From: Verrucomicrobiota bacterium
GTDB taxonomy: Bacteria > Verrucomicrobiota > Verrucomicrobiia > Opitutales > Opitutaceae
Direction: 5' to 3'
Length of the DNA stretch: 64,000 bases
Assembly: GCA_023399155.1 (NCBI GenBank)
Contig: JAEWQP010000030.1
Location: forward strand, 1 to 64,000
Position 1 is the first letter of the stretch. Each line of letters starts with the position of its first letter. Positions 38,431 through 48,500 of the stretch are shown in pieces. The notes under the pieces are model-generated. The model was not told the origin of the DNA and ran no database searches. It saw only the letters and a list, made by a program, of their open reading frames with translations. A program made the position numbers and the translations under genes.

Positions 38431-39228
38431 CTAAAGTCGAAAAAACGCGCGCGTATTTTCTGTCGCAGCACGCGCGAGTGCATCGAGGTCGATGCCGAAC
38501 GTGCGTGCCATGGCCTCGGCGGTGTGGCGCATCAACGCCGGCTCGTTGCGCTTGCCCCGATGCGGCTCGGGCGTGAGGTAGGGCGCGTCGGTTTCGAGCA
38601 TCAGCATGTCGAGTCCCTGCGCGACGGCGGATTCGCGCACGTTGGCCGCGTTCTTGTACGTGGCCACGCCGCCAAACGACCCGCGACCACCGCGGGCGTT
38701 GACCAGGCGCATGATCTCCGGGCCTTCGGTAAAGCAGTGAAACACGACCTGCCGCCAGTCGAAGCCCGCGTCGTCGATCAACGCGATGCACTCTTCAGCC
38801 GCGCCGCGCGAGTGCACGACCACCGGGAGTCCACGCGCGGCTGCGATGCGCAGATGTTCGCGAAACGAGGCGCGTTGCCAGCCGATCAGCGCCTCAGCTC
38901 GCGCCGCGTCATTCTTGGGAAGATGAAAGCGGTCGAGCCCTGTCTCGCCCATGGCGACCGGGGCCGGTGCAGCACCCAGCTCCCAAGCCTCGAGTTCGGC
39001 GACCGCGGCCTGCCAGTTCTCGTCAACCGAGCATGGATGCAGGCCGATGCTGTAGTGGATGGTGCCGCGATGTGTTGTCGCGAGGTCGCGATACAACGCC
39101 CAATCGCCGGGCTCGGTTCCGATCGTGATCAACCCCTGCACGCCAGCCTCGCGTGCGCGGGCCAGCACGGCGTCGAGTTCACCGTGTCGGACAAAACTTT
39201 CCAGGTGCGTGTGAGAATCGATCAGCAT
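38431..39228 (-). CDS. tatD: TatD-family metal-dependent DNase
   Basis: A 265-residue TIM-barrel hydrolase; members act as 3'-5' DNA/RNA exonucleases or quality-control nucleases. Metal ligands are His6 and His8 in IDSHTHLES, Glu in AMGETGLD (about 93), and His in VVVHSRGAAEE (about 135) and FHCFTEG (about 158). The final Asp is in LETDAPYLTPEPHRGKRNEP. The length is normal. The gene is convergent with HPr, separated by 411 nt. Confidence 0.93.
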   Translation of the reverse strand: MLIDSHTHLESFVRHGELDAVLARAREAGVQGLITIGTEPGDWALYRDLATTHRGTIHYSIGLHPCSVDENWQAAVAELEAWELGAAPAPVAMGETGLDRFHLPKNDAARAEALIGWQRASFREHLRIAAARGLPVVVHSRGAAEECIALIDDAGFDWRQVVFHCFTEGPEIMRLVNARGGRGSFGGVATYKNAANVRESAVAQGLDMLMLETDAPYLTPEPHRGKRNEPALMRHTAEAMARTFGIDLDALARAATENTRAFFRL

Positions 39229-39548
39229 GCGTGAGGAGGTGGCCCTAGCCGTTTTAGAGTCGTCGTCGCGCGGGAGAGGGCTCGATGCGGCCTCGGGCCG
39301 GGTCTTGTCTGTCTGGAACGGCCGTGACGTTTTTGAAACCGCTGGAGTGCAGCGAACCTGCGGCCGCGACCCAATCCCAAAAAGCCATCACGGTTCCGCG
39401 GGTCGTGCATCGCTCGGGGCCGACTCGGGGCCGCTCGCGAGAACCGCGACGCGTTCTTTGGCCGGCGCGACGCCTGCGCTTGCCGGTTGCGCCGATCCGG
39501 TCACGGGATTTCAGTCTGCATGCGCGCAACCACGCGAACTCGATACCC
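39229..39548. other. Gap between tatD and the monooxygenase gene
   Basis: A 320-nt region. It is open in the frame of the next gene from 39285, but the encoded residues (Arg-, Pro- and Ser-rich) do not resemble the family. I find no tandem array or strong hairpin. It should hold the divergent promoters of tatD and the monooxygenase operon. Confidence 0.35.
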
Positions 39549-39854
39549 ATGCTTCTTGTCCACGTCCATGTCCACGTGAAGCCCGAGTGCGTCGAAGCCT
39601 TCCGCTCCGCCACCCTCGCCAACGCCCGCGCCAGCGTCCAGGAAACGGGCATCGTGCGATTCGACGTCTGCCAGCAGCAGGACGATCCCACGCGTTTTGT
39701 CCTGGTGGAGGTCTACCGCGACGCGGCGGCGCCCGGCCTGCACAAGGAAACCGCACATTATGCGCTGTGGCGCGACTCGGTCGCGCCGATGATGGCCAGC
39801 CCGCGAACCAGCGTGAAATTTGCGCCGCTCTTTCCCGATGAGTCCGGCTGGTGA
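39549..39854 (+). CDS. Antibiotic biosynthesis monooxygenase-like (ABM/LsrG) protein
   Basis: A 101-residue dimeric alpha/beta-barrel type protein. MLLVHVHVHVKPECVEAF, VQETGIVRFDVCQQQDDPTRFVLVEVYRD and HKETAHYALWRDSV form the ABM/LsrG pattern; the last block includes the usual HxxTxHxxxW. Such proteins oxidise or isomerise small quinone-like or quorum molecules. The stop codon overlaps the upstream extension of the Fe-ADH frame, so they are translated together and may act on the same compound. Confidence 0.85.
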   Translation: MLLVHVHVHVKPECVEAFRSATLANARASVQETGIVRFDVCQQQDDPTRFVLVEVYRDAAAPGLHKETAHYALWRDSVAPMMASPRTSVKFAPLFPDESGW

Positions 39855-39870
39855 CCCCGGGGCGCGATCG

Positions 39871-41046
39871 ATGGCCCCGACACGCTTCGAGTTTGCGACC
39901 GCTGCCCGCATCGTCTTCGGGGCGGGCTGCAGCCGCGAATTGCCGGAGATCGTGCGCGGCTTCGGAACGAACGTGCTTGTCGTCACCGGCTCGAAACCGG
40001 AGCGGCACCAGACGTTGCTCGAGGCGCTGGGCGCACACATCCCCGCGCTCTCGAGCTTTCCCGTCGCTGGAGAACCCACCGTCGCTGTGGCTGTTTCCGG
40101 CGCCGCGCTTGCCCGCGCGGGCGGCTGCACCGCGGTCGTGGCGATCGGAGGCGGCAGCGCGATCGACACGGGCAAGGCCATCGCCGCGCTTGCGGCCAAT
40201 CCCGGCGATCCCTTCGAGTTTCTCGAGGTCGTCGGCCGCGGGCGTCCCCTGCCCCAGCCCTCGCTCCCATTCATCGCCGTGCCGACGACGGCGGGAACCG
40301 GTGCCGAAGTCACCCGCAACGCCGTGCTCGCCGTGCCGGACGCGGGGGTGAAGGTCAGCCTGCGCAGCCCGCACATGCTGCCCCGCGTTGCCGTGGTCGA
40401 TCCGGCCCTGGCGGTCGATCTGCCGGCGTCCGTGACGGCGGCGACGGGCATGGACGCGCTGACACAGCTCATCGAGCCATTCCTATCCTCGCGGGCGAAT
40501 CCGTTGATCGACGCCCTCTGCCGCGACGGCATCGTGCGCGTCGCGCGTGCCCTCGCCCGCGTCACTGAGCGCCCCCGCGACCTGGCCCTCCGCACCGACC
40601 TCGCGCTCGGCGCGCTCTACAGCGGCATGGCGCTCGCCAACACCGGACTTGGTGCGGTGCATGGCTTTGCCGCGCCGATTGGGGGGCGTTTCCCGGCGCC
40701 GCACGGCGCGGTATGCGCAGCGCTCCTTCCCCACGTCCTGCGCGCCAACCTCGCCGCGCTGCAGGCGCGCGCCGCCGAGCACCCAAGTCTCGCGCGATTT
40801 GACGAACTCGCGAGGCTTCTGGTCGGGCGACCCGGCGCTTCGGCCCTCGAGGCAGTCGACTTCACCGCCACGCTCGTGGCCACCCTGTCGATCCCACCGC
40901 TCGCGCACTGGGGCGTCACGCGCGACGCGATACCCGACCTCGTGGACCGCGCCGCGGGGGCGAGCAGCATGAAGGCCAACCCGTTGTCGCTCACCCGCGA
41001 GGAAATGGTGGGCATCCTTGAGGACGCACTGGCGCCCGTGCGATAA
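39871..41046 (+). CDS. Iron-containing alcohol dehydrogenase
   Basis: A 391-residue type III dehydrogenase using NAD(P)H. AIGGGSAIDTGKAIA (about 91-105) binds the nucleotide, and AVPTTAGTGAEVTRNAV (about 133-149) is typical. Metal ligands: Asp in TGMDALTQLIEPF (about 194), His in GLGAVHGFAAPIGG and His in APHGAVCAALLP. The second ligand, usually His in DALTHxIE, is Gln here, a variant I recall from other members. The ATG at 39871 (MAPTRFEF) starts at the conserved part; 39838 is an alternative start. The gene is part of an operon with the ABM protein and yacG. Confidence 0.88.
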   Translation: MAPTRFEFATAARIVFGAGCSRELPEIVRGFGTNVLVVTGSKPERHQTLLEALGAHIPALSSFPVAGEPTVAVAVSGAALARAGGCTAVVAIGGGSAIDTGKAIAALAANPGDPFEFLEVVGRGRPLPQPSLPFIAVPTTAGTGAEVTRNAVLAVPDAGVKVSLRSPHMLPRVAVVDPALAVDLPASVTAATGMDALTQLIEPFLSSRANPLIDALCRDGIVRVARALARVTERPRDLALRTDLALGALYSGMALANTGLGAVHGFAAPIGGRFPAPHGAVCAALLPHVLRANLAALQARAAEHPSLARFDELARLLVGRPGASALEAVDFTATLVATLSIPPLAHWGVTRDAIPDLVDRAAGASSMKANPLSLTREEMVGILEDALAPVR

Positions 41047-41063
41047 CCCGTTTTCCTGCGGTC

Positions 41064-41291
41064 ATGGCTGAACCGCTCAAGGTGCTCTGCCCGACGTGCC
41101 GCAAACGCGGCCCGTGGCACGAGGGGAAGTGGAAACCGTTCTGTTCGGAGCGATGCCGCATGGTCGATCTCGGCGCATGGTTCGACGGGAGGAACCTGAT
41201 CTCGGAGCCGCTCCGGCCCGAGCACTTCACCGAGTTCGTGGACCTCGACGGCGCCGATCTCGACAAACCGGATACACGCGACGTGTCCTGA
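41064..41291 (+). CDS. yacG: YacG-type zinc protein (DNA gyrase inhibitor family)
   Basis: A 75-residue zinc-binding protein of the DUF329 family; E. coli YacG inhibits gyrase. The four zinc-binding Cys are Cys9, Cys12, Cys27 and Cys31 (CPTC and CSERC), followed by RMVDLGAWFDGR, the family signature. The acidic C-terminal tail is typical. It starts 17 nt after the Fe-ADH stop codon and is likely cotranscribed. Confidence 0.94.
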   Translation: MAEPLKVLCPTCRKRGPWHEGKWKPFCSERCRMVDLGAWFDGRNLISEPLRPEHFTEFVDLDGADLDKPDTRDVS

Positions 41292-41438
41292 GCCGGCGCT
41301 ACCCGACCTGCTGGCGGGCCTTGGTTTCGAGCAACCATGCGCCGCAATGGCGCCTTACCGGACCGTCTACGGCGCCAGCCAGACCGCTTGACATGTGCTC
41401 GTCGCATCCTGCACCGGCACGCGCATGGTGCCGAGGCA

Positions 41439-43415
41439 ATGCGCCCTTCCATTCACTACGCCGCCGTCGCGAGTCCGAGACGCGCCAGGCACGCCATTCC
41501 TGCTTCGCCCGCCCTACCCCGCGGGTGTCGGCCTGACCATCATCGCGAGCGACCATGGCGTGTGATCGCGCTCGGAGCACTGGCCTGTGCCCTCCTGGCC
41601 ACATCGCTCCGGGGTACCCATGACCTGAGCACCCTGCCCTGGCCCGAGGCATTCGACCGAACCATCCACCTGCTCGAGAGAGACTATGCGCTGACGGACT
41701 GGAAGCAGATCGACTGGCGTGAGGTGCACGCCCGGCACAAGCCCGCCATCATGGCTGCGCACACCTCGCGCGATTGGAACCTCGGTTACCTGGCTTGGCG
41801 CCGTTTTGTACACGAAACCTTCGCCGACGGCCATGTCGGTTTCGACGCACTTGGAGCAGCGGTCGAGCTCGAACAAGCCCTTGCGGCACGGACCGTGGGC
41901 GGCCACTTTGGTCTGGAGGTCGCCCGATGCGATGACGGTCGGGTGATCGTCGTCAGCCTTGATGACGACCTGAGGTCTCGCGGACTCGAATGGGGTGCGG
42001 AGGTCGTGAGCTGGAACGGGCGTGATGTGGAGGTTGCCCTCGCGTCGGTCGATCTGACCTGGGCACCGAACCTTTCCACGACGGAACTGCGCAACCTCTA
42101 TCAAGAGCGCCTGCTGCCCTTTGATGCCCTCGGAGCCACGGCCACGCTGATCGCGAGAAATCCCGGTGGCGGTTCGTTGCTCACCCTGCCCCTTGCTGCA
42201 AAGTCCACGGACGCACTCCCGATCCTAGGCCGCATGCCGTCGCCCCCGGTCTCGGCCTTCGCTACAGCTATGCGCGGAGACGGCATAGCCGTGCTCACAC
42301 TTCGCCGAATGATGCCCGACGACGCCGACCCCGCGCGCGATCCGTTCCCGGTGTTTGAACAGAAAGCCCTGCGCATGGTCCGGGAGATCACTGACTTCAT
42401 CCGAAGCCTGCAAACCCGGGGAGCGCGCGGGCTGATCATCGATCTGCGCGGACACCTCGGAGGATGGAGTCCCATCGGCGCAGGTATCGTCGCCGCATTT
42501 CCCGGCGAACGACGCACCTACACCCGTATCGTCGCACCCGACACCCGCAGCGGAGAATGGCGCGAACGAGAGCGGCTGGAGATCCTTCCGCTCGCAAACC
42601 CCTTCCAAGGCCCCGTGATCGTTCTTGTCGACCCTGACACGATCAGTGCGGGTGAGGGACTGGCCTATCATCTCGCCTGCCTGCCCCACTGCCAGGTGCT
42701 GGGTCGCTTCGGCACGCCAGGCACGTTCGCGAACTCCGGGGGCAGCATCCTGCTCGCGGGCGGGTTCGGTTTTCGATATCCGGTTGAGCGCTGCGTCGAC
42801 GATGACGGCACCGTGATGATCGAGAGCGACGGTCACCGCGGCGGCATCACTCCTGGAATCCGGGTCCCGCGCACGCCCACGACGTGGTACATGAAGTATG
42901 TCGAGCAGCGCGATGTGGAGATGGAGACAGCGATTGCCACCCTGACGGGCATGTACGGACCGGACGGCGACGCTGCCGACGATCGCCTGATAAACCTATC
43001 CTCGCGGTCCCTGGTGGGCACGGGAGATCACGTGGCCATCGCCGGGTTCGTACTGGCAGGCGAGACGGGGGTCCTCGTGCGCGCCATCGGGCCAACCCTC
43101 GCGATGTTCGGAGTCAAGGACCCGCTTCAAGACCCGACGCTGCATCTGTTCCGAAACGGAGAGCTCATCGCCTCAAACGACACATGGGGGCGGAGTGAAC
43201 AACTCCAGTCCATCTGTCGCTCTGTCGGCGCGTTCCCGATCCCGGCTGGCGAAGCAGGAGACCGCGAAGCCATGATCTACCGACTCCTTCCTGCCGGCGC
43301 CTACACCGCCGTGATGGCCCACGGCGGCACCGCGCCACAAGAACCGGGCGCAGGTTTGCTTGAGGTTTACCTCGTTGAGGCGTCTAACACGCTCAGCCTC
43401 CCGGCAGACCCGTGA
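41439..43415 (+). CDS. S41-family peptidase with C-terminal verrucomicrobial domain
   Basis: A 658-residue protein with a hydrophobic N-terminal anchor (IALGALACALLATSL, about 42-56). A tail-specific-protease-like fold follows: helical region, PDZ-like segment (ARTVGGHFGLEVARCDDGRVIVV), and the peptidase core with GARGLIIDLRGHLGG and the nucleophile Ser403 in VDPDTISAGEGLAYHL. The C-terminal 130 residues (RLINLSSRSLVGTGDHVAIAG..., GVLVRAIGPTLAMFGV, DPTLHLFRNGELIASNDTW) form a domain frequent at the ends of verrucomicrobial secreted proteins. Start: ATG 41439, because an upstream TG start would add only unlike residues. Confidence 0.82.
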   Translation: MRPSIHYAAVASPRRARHAIPASPALPRGCRPDHHRERPWRVIALGALACALLATSLRGTHDLSTLPWPEAFDRTIHLLERDYALTDWKQIDWREVHARHKPAIMAAHTSRDWNLGYLAWRRFVHETFADGHVGFDALGAAVELEQALAARTVGGHFGLEVARCDDGRVIVVSLDDDLRSRGLEWGAEVVSWNGRDVEVALASVDLTWAPNLSTTELRNLYQERLLPFDALGATATLIARNPGGGSLLTLPLAAKSTDALPILGRMPSPPVSAFATAMRGDGIAVLTLRRMMPDDADPARDPFPVFEQKALRMVREITDFIRSLQTRGARGLIIDLRGHLGGWSPIGAGIVAAFPGERRTYTRIVAPDTRSGEWRERERLEILPLANPFQGPVIVLVDPDTISAGEGLAYHLACLPHCQVLGRFGTPGTFANSGGSILLAGGFGFRYPVERCVDDDGTVMIESDGHRGGITPGIRVPRTPTTWYMKYVEQRDVEMETAIATLTGMYGPDGDAADDRLINLSSRSLVGTGDHVAIAGFVLAGETGVLVRAIGPTLAMFGVKDPLQDPTLHLFRNGELIASNDTWGRSEQLQSICRSVGAFPIPAGEAGDREAMIYRLLPAGAYTAVMAHGGTAPQEPGAGLLEVYLVEASNTLSLPADP

Positions 43416-43474
43416 CGCCTGCCGTCTCGAATTCAGCTGTCCCTCGCTGACCTCCTCCTTCAACTTCGTTTCTC

Positions 43475-44602
43475 GTGACGGATCTGAGCACGTCCCTCCC
43501 AACCCGGCCGCCCCGCGGCGAGCGGGCCTGGCGCGGGCATCGTAACTACTGGCTGGGGCAGGCTGCTATCTGGTGCCTCTTCGCGGGGCTGATCGCCTCG
43601 CAGACCATGATGAACAACCCATCGGCTGGTTACGGGGATGCCCTGTCCTCCGCCGTCATCCTGGCTGTCGGCATGGGCGCGACCACGCATGTGCTCCGCT
43701 ACGAGATCACACGGCGAGACCTCCTGGCCCGTCGCTGGACCAGGCTTCTTGGTCCGATGCTTCTACTCGGCACCCTCGGTGGCGCATCGCTGGCCTCGCT
43801 CCTCTTCTTCTCCTCCTGGTTGCTGCGGGGCCCTTCGGAACTGGTTCGCGAGAACCCGCTGGGCCAACTCCTGGCCTTCAGCGTGTTTTGCACGGTCGTG
43901 ATCATGGGGTGGCTTGGACTCTACGCCGGCTTCAAATCAAATCGGGACTACCGGCGTGGACTGATCGAACGCTCGCAACTCGACGCGGCGCTCAAGGATG
44001 CGGAACTCCGCGCGCTGCGCGGCCAGCTCAACCCTCACTTTCTTTTCAATTCGCTGAACTCGCTGCGGCGACTCGTCGACAGCGACCCTGCTTCGGCCCG
44101 CCAGGCAGTCACCCGTCTGGCCGCCCTCCTGCGAGCATCGCTCTACCGCAGCGAAGCGCCGTTTGTCCCGCTCGAACTCGAACTCGAACAGGTTGAAGCC
44201 TATCTCGGACTCGAGTCGCTGCGCCTTGAGCACCGACTCGTGATCGACCGCGACATCCAGCCGGAGCTTCTCGCCACAAGCGTCCCACCCTTCGCCCTGC
44301 TCACGTTGGTGGAGAATGGGGTCAAACACGGCATCGCCACAAAACGTCTGGGCGGCCGCCTCGGCATTCGGATCGCGGGAACGCAGGAGCGCTGCGTCCT
44401 TACCGTGACCAATCCCGGTCCGCTCGGCTCGAGCGAGGAATCCTCCGGCCTCGGGCTGCGCAACCTTCGGGAGCGACTGGCATTGCTCTATTGCGAGACA
44501 GCATCCCTTCGTCTCGAATCCACGCCCGGTGGCGATGTCATGGCCACGCTTGTGCTTCCCAAGATAGTGGATACGGCTGCCGTCGGCACGTCAGACCCAT
44601 GA
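43475..44602 (+). CDS. LytS-type sensor histidine kinase
   Basis: A 375-residue kinase of the LytS/YpdA class, with about four membrane segments (about 27-155). The His_kinase domain has the phosphorylated His188 in LRGQLNPHFLFNSLNSLRRLV, followed by LVENGVKHGIATK (N box) and the G box GLGLRNLRERLALLY. It lacks an identifiable sensor domain. The start is GTG. Its TGA stop overlaps the response-regulator start (ATGA), so the pair is coupled. Confidence 0.92.
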   Translation: MTDLSTSLPTRPPRGERAWRGHRNYWLGQAAIWCLFAGLIASQTMMNNPSAGYGDALSSAVILAVGMGATTHVLRYEITRRDLLARRWTRLLGPMLLLGTLGGASLASLLFFSSWLLRGPSELVRENPLGQLLAFSVFCTVVIMGWLGLYAGFKSNRDYRRGLIERSQLDAALKDAELRALRGQLNPHFLFNSLNSLRRLVDSDPASARQAVTRLAALLRASLYRSEAPFVPLELELEQVEAYLGLESLRLEHRLVIDRDIQPELLATSVPPFALLTLVENGVKHGIATKRLGGRLGIRIAGTQERCVLTVTNPGPLGSSEESSGLGLRNLRERLALLYCETASLRLESTPGGDVMATLVLPKIVDTAAVGTSDP

Positions 44603-45339
44603 ACCCGATGCACGCGCTCATCATCGATGATGAACGGTTGGCCCGCGAGGAACTGCGTGCGCTGCTCCGAAGCCATCCTCGCATAAGCCTCGTTGGCGAA
44701 GCCGAGGATGCCCACGAGGCCCGCAGAAAAATCCAGGAGCTTCAACCCGACCTCCTCTTTCTCGACGTCCAGATGCCCGAGGAGGATGGGTTCGCGTTGC
44801 TCGAGTCGCTCGCCCCGCCCGTTCCCCGGGTCGTCTTCGTCTCGGCCTACGACCGCTTCGCCCTCCGGGCATTTGAGGTCAACGCGCTGGACTACCTTCT
44901 CAAGCCGGTGGATCCGCAACGGCTCGCTGTCACCCTCGGTCGCCTCGACGAGTCCGCGGTCGCAGGGGCCGGGAGCGCGCCGCCGGTTCGCACGGCGGAC
45001 ATCCTCTTGCCCGACTCCCGGGTATTCCTACGCGACGGCGATCGGTGCTGGTTCGTGACTGTCCGCGACCTGAAGCTGCTCGAAGCCGCTGGCAACTTCA
45101 CCCGCGTCCACTTCGGCACGGATAAACCCTTGCTGCCGCGTTCGCTGGCCTCCCTCGCCCCGCGTCTGCCGGCCAACCTGTTCTTCCGCGCCAACCGCTC
45201 CCAGATCATCAATCTTAGCTTCATCGAATCGGTCGAACCGTGGTTTGCCAACACCATCCGAGTCCGCCTGCAGAGCGTGGGCGACGTCGAACTCTCGCGC
45301 CGACAGTCCCTGGCCTTCCGCGAATCGCGCGGGCTTTGA
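44599..45339 (+). CDS. LytTR-type response regulator
   Basis: A 246-residue regulator. The receiver domain (about 4-120) has Asp10-Asp11 (LIIDDERLAREEL), the phosphorylated Asp56 (LLFLDVQMPEEDG) and the Lys in YLLKPVDPQ. A LytTR DNA-binding domain follows (about 140-240): ANLFFRANRSQIINLSFIE and the C-terminal LSRRQSLAFRE are signatures. It would be phosphorylated by the adjacent LytS-type kinase. Targets cannot be read from the sequence. Confidence 0.93.
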   Translation: MNPMHALIIDDERLAREELRALLRSHPRISLVGEAEDAHEARRKIQELQPDLLFLDVQMPEEDGFALLESLAPPVPRVVFVSAYDRFALRAFEVNALDYLLKPVDPQRLAVTLGRLDESAVAGAGSAPPVRTADILLPDSRVFLRDGDRCWFVTVRDLKLLEAAGNFTRVHFGTDKPLLPRSLASLAPRLPANLFFRANRSQIINLSFIESVEPWFANTIRVRLQSVGDVELSRRQSLAFRESRGL

Positions 45340-45526
45340 ACAAGTCCTGATCCGCCACCACCGTGGCTCGGTACAGCCGTCGCCTCCACAGCGAAGTCAG
45401 CACTTCTGGCCTCGTGGCCGGGCGGAACACACGACGGGCAATCACACGGAACTCCACGCCTGAAAACATAGTGTTCTTTTGTTCAGTGTTTGAAATCGAG
45501 ACAGACTTCGCTTTCCGTGCGGGTCT
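45340..45526 (+). promoter_or_regulatory. Leader of uvrA, with an A/T-rich dyad
   Basis: A 187-nt gap between the LytTR regulator and uvrA. At 45461-45495 it becomes A/T-rich, with a dyad aaca-tag-tgtt (45465-45475) and a direct repeat of agtgtt at 45470-45475 and 45485-45490. It may be the uvrA promoter. A verrucomicrobial SOS box (TGTTC-N4-GAACA) is not present. Confidence 0.35.
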
Positions 45527-48500
45527 GTGGCTCGCACTACGATCTCGCCCACCCATCCTCTCCCGGCTTCAGAAACGATCCGCCTCCGCGGCGTCCGGCA
45601 AAATAATCTGAAGGGCTTCGACCTCGATCTGCCCCTGGGTCGCTACATCGTGGTCACCGGGCTGAGCGGCGCCGGCAAGTCCTCGCTCGTTTTCGAGACG
45701 CTGCACGCGGAGGGCCAGAGGCGCTATGTCGAGACATTCAGCGCCTACACCCGCCAGTTCCTCGACCTGCTGGCCAAGCCGAAGGTCGATTCGGTCGAGA
45801 ACATCCGGCCCTCCATCGCCATCGAGCAGACCAACACCGTGAAGACCTCGCGGTCGACGGTGGGCACGATGACGGAGTTGTGCGACTTCTTCAAAGTCTG
45901 GTTTGCGCACGTTTCCGAACTGATCGATCCGGCGACGGGCCGCCCCGTGCACGACGACACGCCGGGCACGATCTGGGAAAAAGCGCTCGCGGAGTTTCCA
46001 GGCCGGACCGTGCTGCCGGCGTTCGAGATCACGCGTCCGGCCAACATGAGCTGGGCCGAGATCCTCACCAGCATCTCCGGCCAGGGTTACACGCGCGCGG
46101 CGCTCGCCAGCGGCGGCGGCGTGCAGCGTCTCGAGGCCCTCGGATCCGATGCGTTGCCCGAGGATGGCACCCTCCGGGTCGTGCAGGATCGCGTCGCGCT
46201 CGCCCCGGAGGGCCGCACGCGCTTCGTCGAGGCGGTCGAACATGCGCTGCACTTCGGGCACGGACAGATCACCCTGCTCGATGAGGAGGGTGTCCCGCTG
46301 CGACGTTATTCGCGCGGCCTGCGCTCACCCGAGACCGGCCAGCTGTTCAGGCCCGCCACACCCGCGCTCTTTTCCTTCAACTCGCCCCTGGGCGCATGTC
46401 CGAAGTGCCGCGGCTTCGGGCGCGTGATCGAGATCGACTACCGTCTCGCAGTTCCGGATACGAGCCTGAGCATCGAGGCCGGCGCGATCAAGGCCTTCGA
46501 GGGCCAGGTCTACAGCGAGTCGAAGCACGACCTCCTCCGAGCCGCGCGCCGCATGGGCGTGCGGACGAAGGTGCCCTACGCCGAGCTCACGGAGCACGAG
46601 CGGGACATGATCATGCACGGCGAGCCCAAGTACCGCGAGCGCAAGGCCCGCGGCGAGGCCTACGATTATCAGTCGGGTCTCTGGTACGGGCTCAAGGGCT
46701 TCTTTGAATGGCTCGAGGGAAACACCTACAAGATGCACGTGCGCGTGTTCCTTTCGCGCTACCGCGCCTACGTGCCGTGCCCGGCCTGCGGAGGCACACG
46801 GTTGCAGCCCGAGGCGCTGCACTGGCGCTGGCTCGGGCACGCGTTGCCGGAGCTCTACCAGCTCTGCGTCTCCGACCTGCTCCAGCTGCTGCGCGAGCAG
46901 ACCGCGGCCGCCCGCGCACCCGGGTCCGCTGGGCAGGCGCACGACCCGGCGCGCATCGCGCTGGACTCGATCCTCACGCGGCTGCGCTACCTCGAGCACG
47001 TCGGTCTGGGGTACCTGACGCTCGACCGCGCGTCGCGCACGCTCAGCGGCGGGGAGGTGGAGCGCGTCAACCTGACCTCCTGTCTCGGTACTTCGCTTGT
47101 GGATACGCTGTTCGTGCTGGACGAGCCCTCCGTCGGGCTGCACCCGCGCGACATCGACCGGCTCATCTCGATCATCCGCACGCTCACCGCGGCCGGCAAC
47201 ACGGTGGTCGTGGTGGAGCACGACGAGGCGATGATCCGCGCGGCCGACCATGTGGTCGAGGTGGGCCCCGAGCCTGGAGCGCGCGGCGGCGAGATCGTCT
47301 TCCAGGGAACGGTGCCGCAGATGCTCCGCAGCGCGGCCAGCATCACGGGCGCCTATTTTTCCGGCCGGCGTGACTTCCCCGCCCCCGCGCGGCGCCGTCC
47401 CTGCGCTGCCGCGCCGCACCTGCGCATCCGCGGCGCCTCGAAACACAACCTGCACGAAGTCGACGTCGCCATTCCGCTCCAGCGCTTCGTCTGCCTCAGC
47501 GGCGTTTCCGGATCGGGGAAATCGACGCTCCTCAACACCGTCGTCCATCAGGGCCTGCTCAACGCCCAGGGACTCGTCACGGAGGATCCCGCGACGATCC
47601 GCTCCATCACCGCGGACGAGGCGTTCTCCGAGATTGTCCTGGTCGACCAGTCGCCCGTGAGCCGCACGCCGCGCTCGAATCCCGCGGTCTACACCGAAGC
47701 CTGGGACGAAATCCGCGAGCTGTTCGCGGCCACGCCGGAAGCCGCCGCCCTGGGCTTCACCGCCTCGACCTTCTCCTTCAACACGGGCGAAGGGCGGTGC
47801 GACCATTGCCAGGGTCTCGGCTACGAGAAGGTCGAGATGCAGTTCCTCTCCGATGTCTACATCCCCTGCCCCATCTGCGAAGGACGGCGCTTCAAGGAGG
47901 AGGTGCTCGGGGTGCGCTGGGACTCGATCTCGATCGCGGAAACGCTGAATCTTTCGGTGGCCGAGGCGCTCGAACGGTTTCGGGAGCACCCGCGTCTCTC
48001 GCGGCGCCTGGCGACACTCGCTGCCGTCGGGCTCGACTACCTCACGCTCGGGCAGCCCCTGAACACACTCAGCGGCGGCGAGTCGCAGCGCCTGAAGCTG
48101 GTGAAATACCTCGGCACGGTCAGCGAACAGCCGGCCACGGCCGCCGAGCCCGCCGGAGACCGAAGCGCACAAGCCGGGGCCCTGCTCCTGCTCGACGAGC
48201 CGACGACCGGTCTGCATCGGCATGACGTGAAACGACTCGTCGCGGTGCTCCAGGCCCTGGTCGATCGCGGCCACGGCCTCCTGGTCATCGAGCACAATAC
48301 CGACGTGTTGAAATCCGCCGACTGGATCATCGAGGTCGGCCCGGAGGCGGGCGCCGGCGGCGGTCGTATTGTCGCCGCGGGTACGCCCGAGGAGGTGGCC
48401 GTCACCTCCACCGCGACCGCGCCGTTCCTCCGTGCCGCGCTGGGCCTCGCCGGTGGCGCCGCTCCGGGGCAGGCCCCGCAGGACGGGCTGCTGCTCGCAG

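Noticed and set aside
45461..45495. SOS box in front of uvrA
   Set aside because: TGTTC is present but the inverted half GAACA at the right spacing is not, so it is not a match to the known verrucomicrobial LexA motif.
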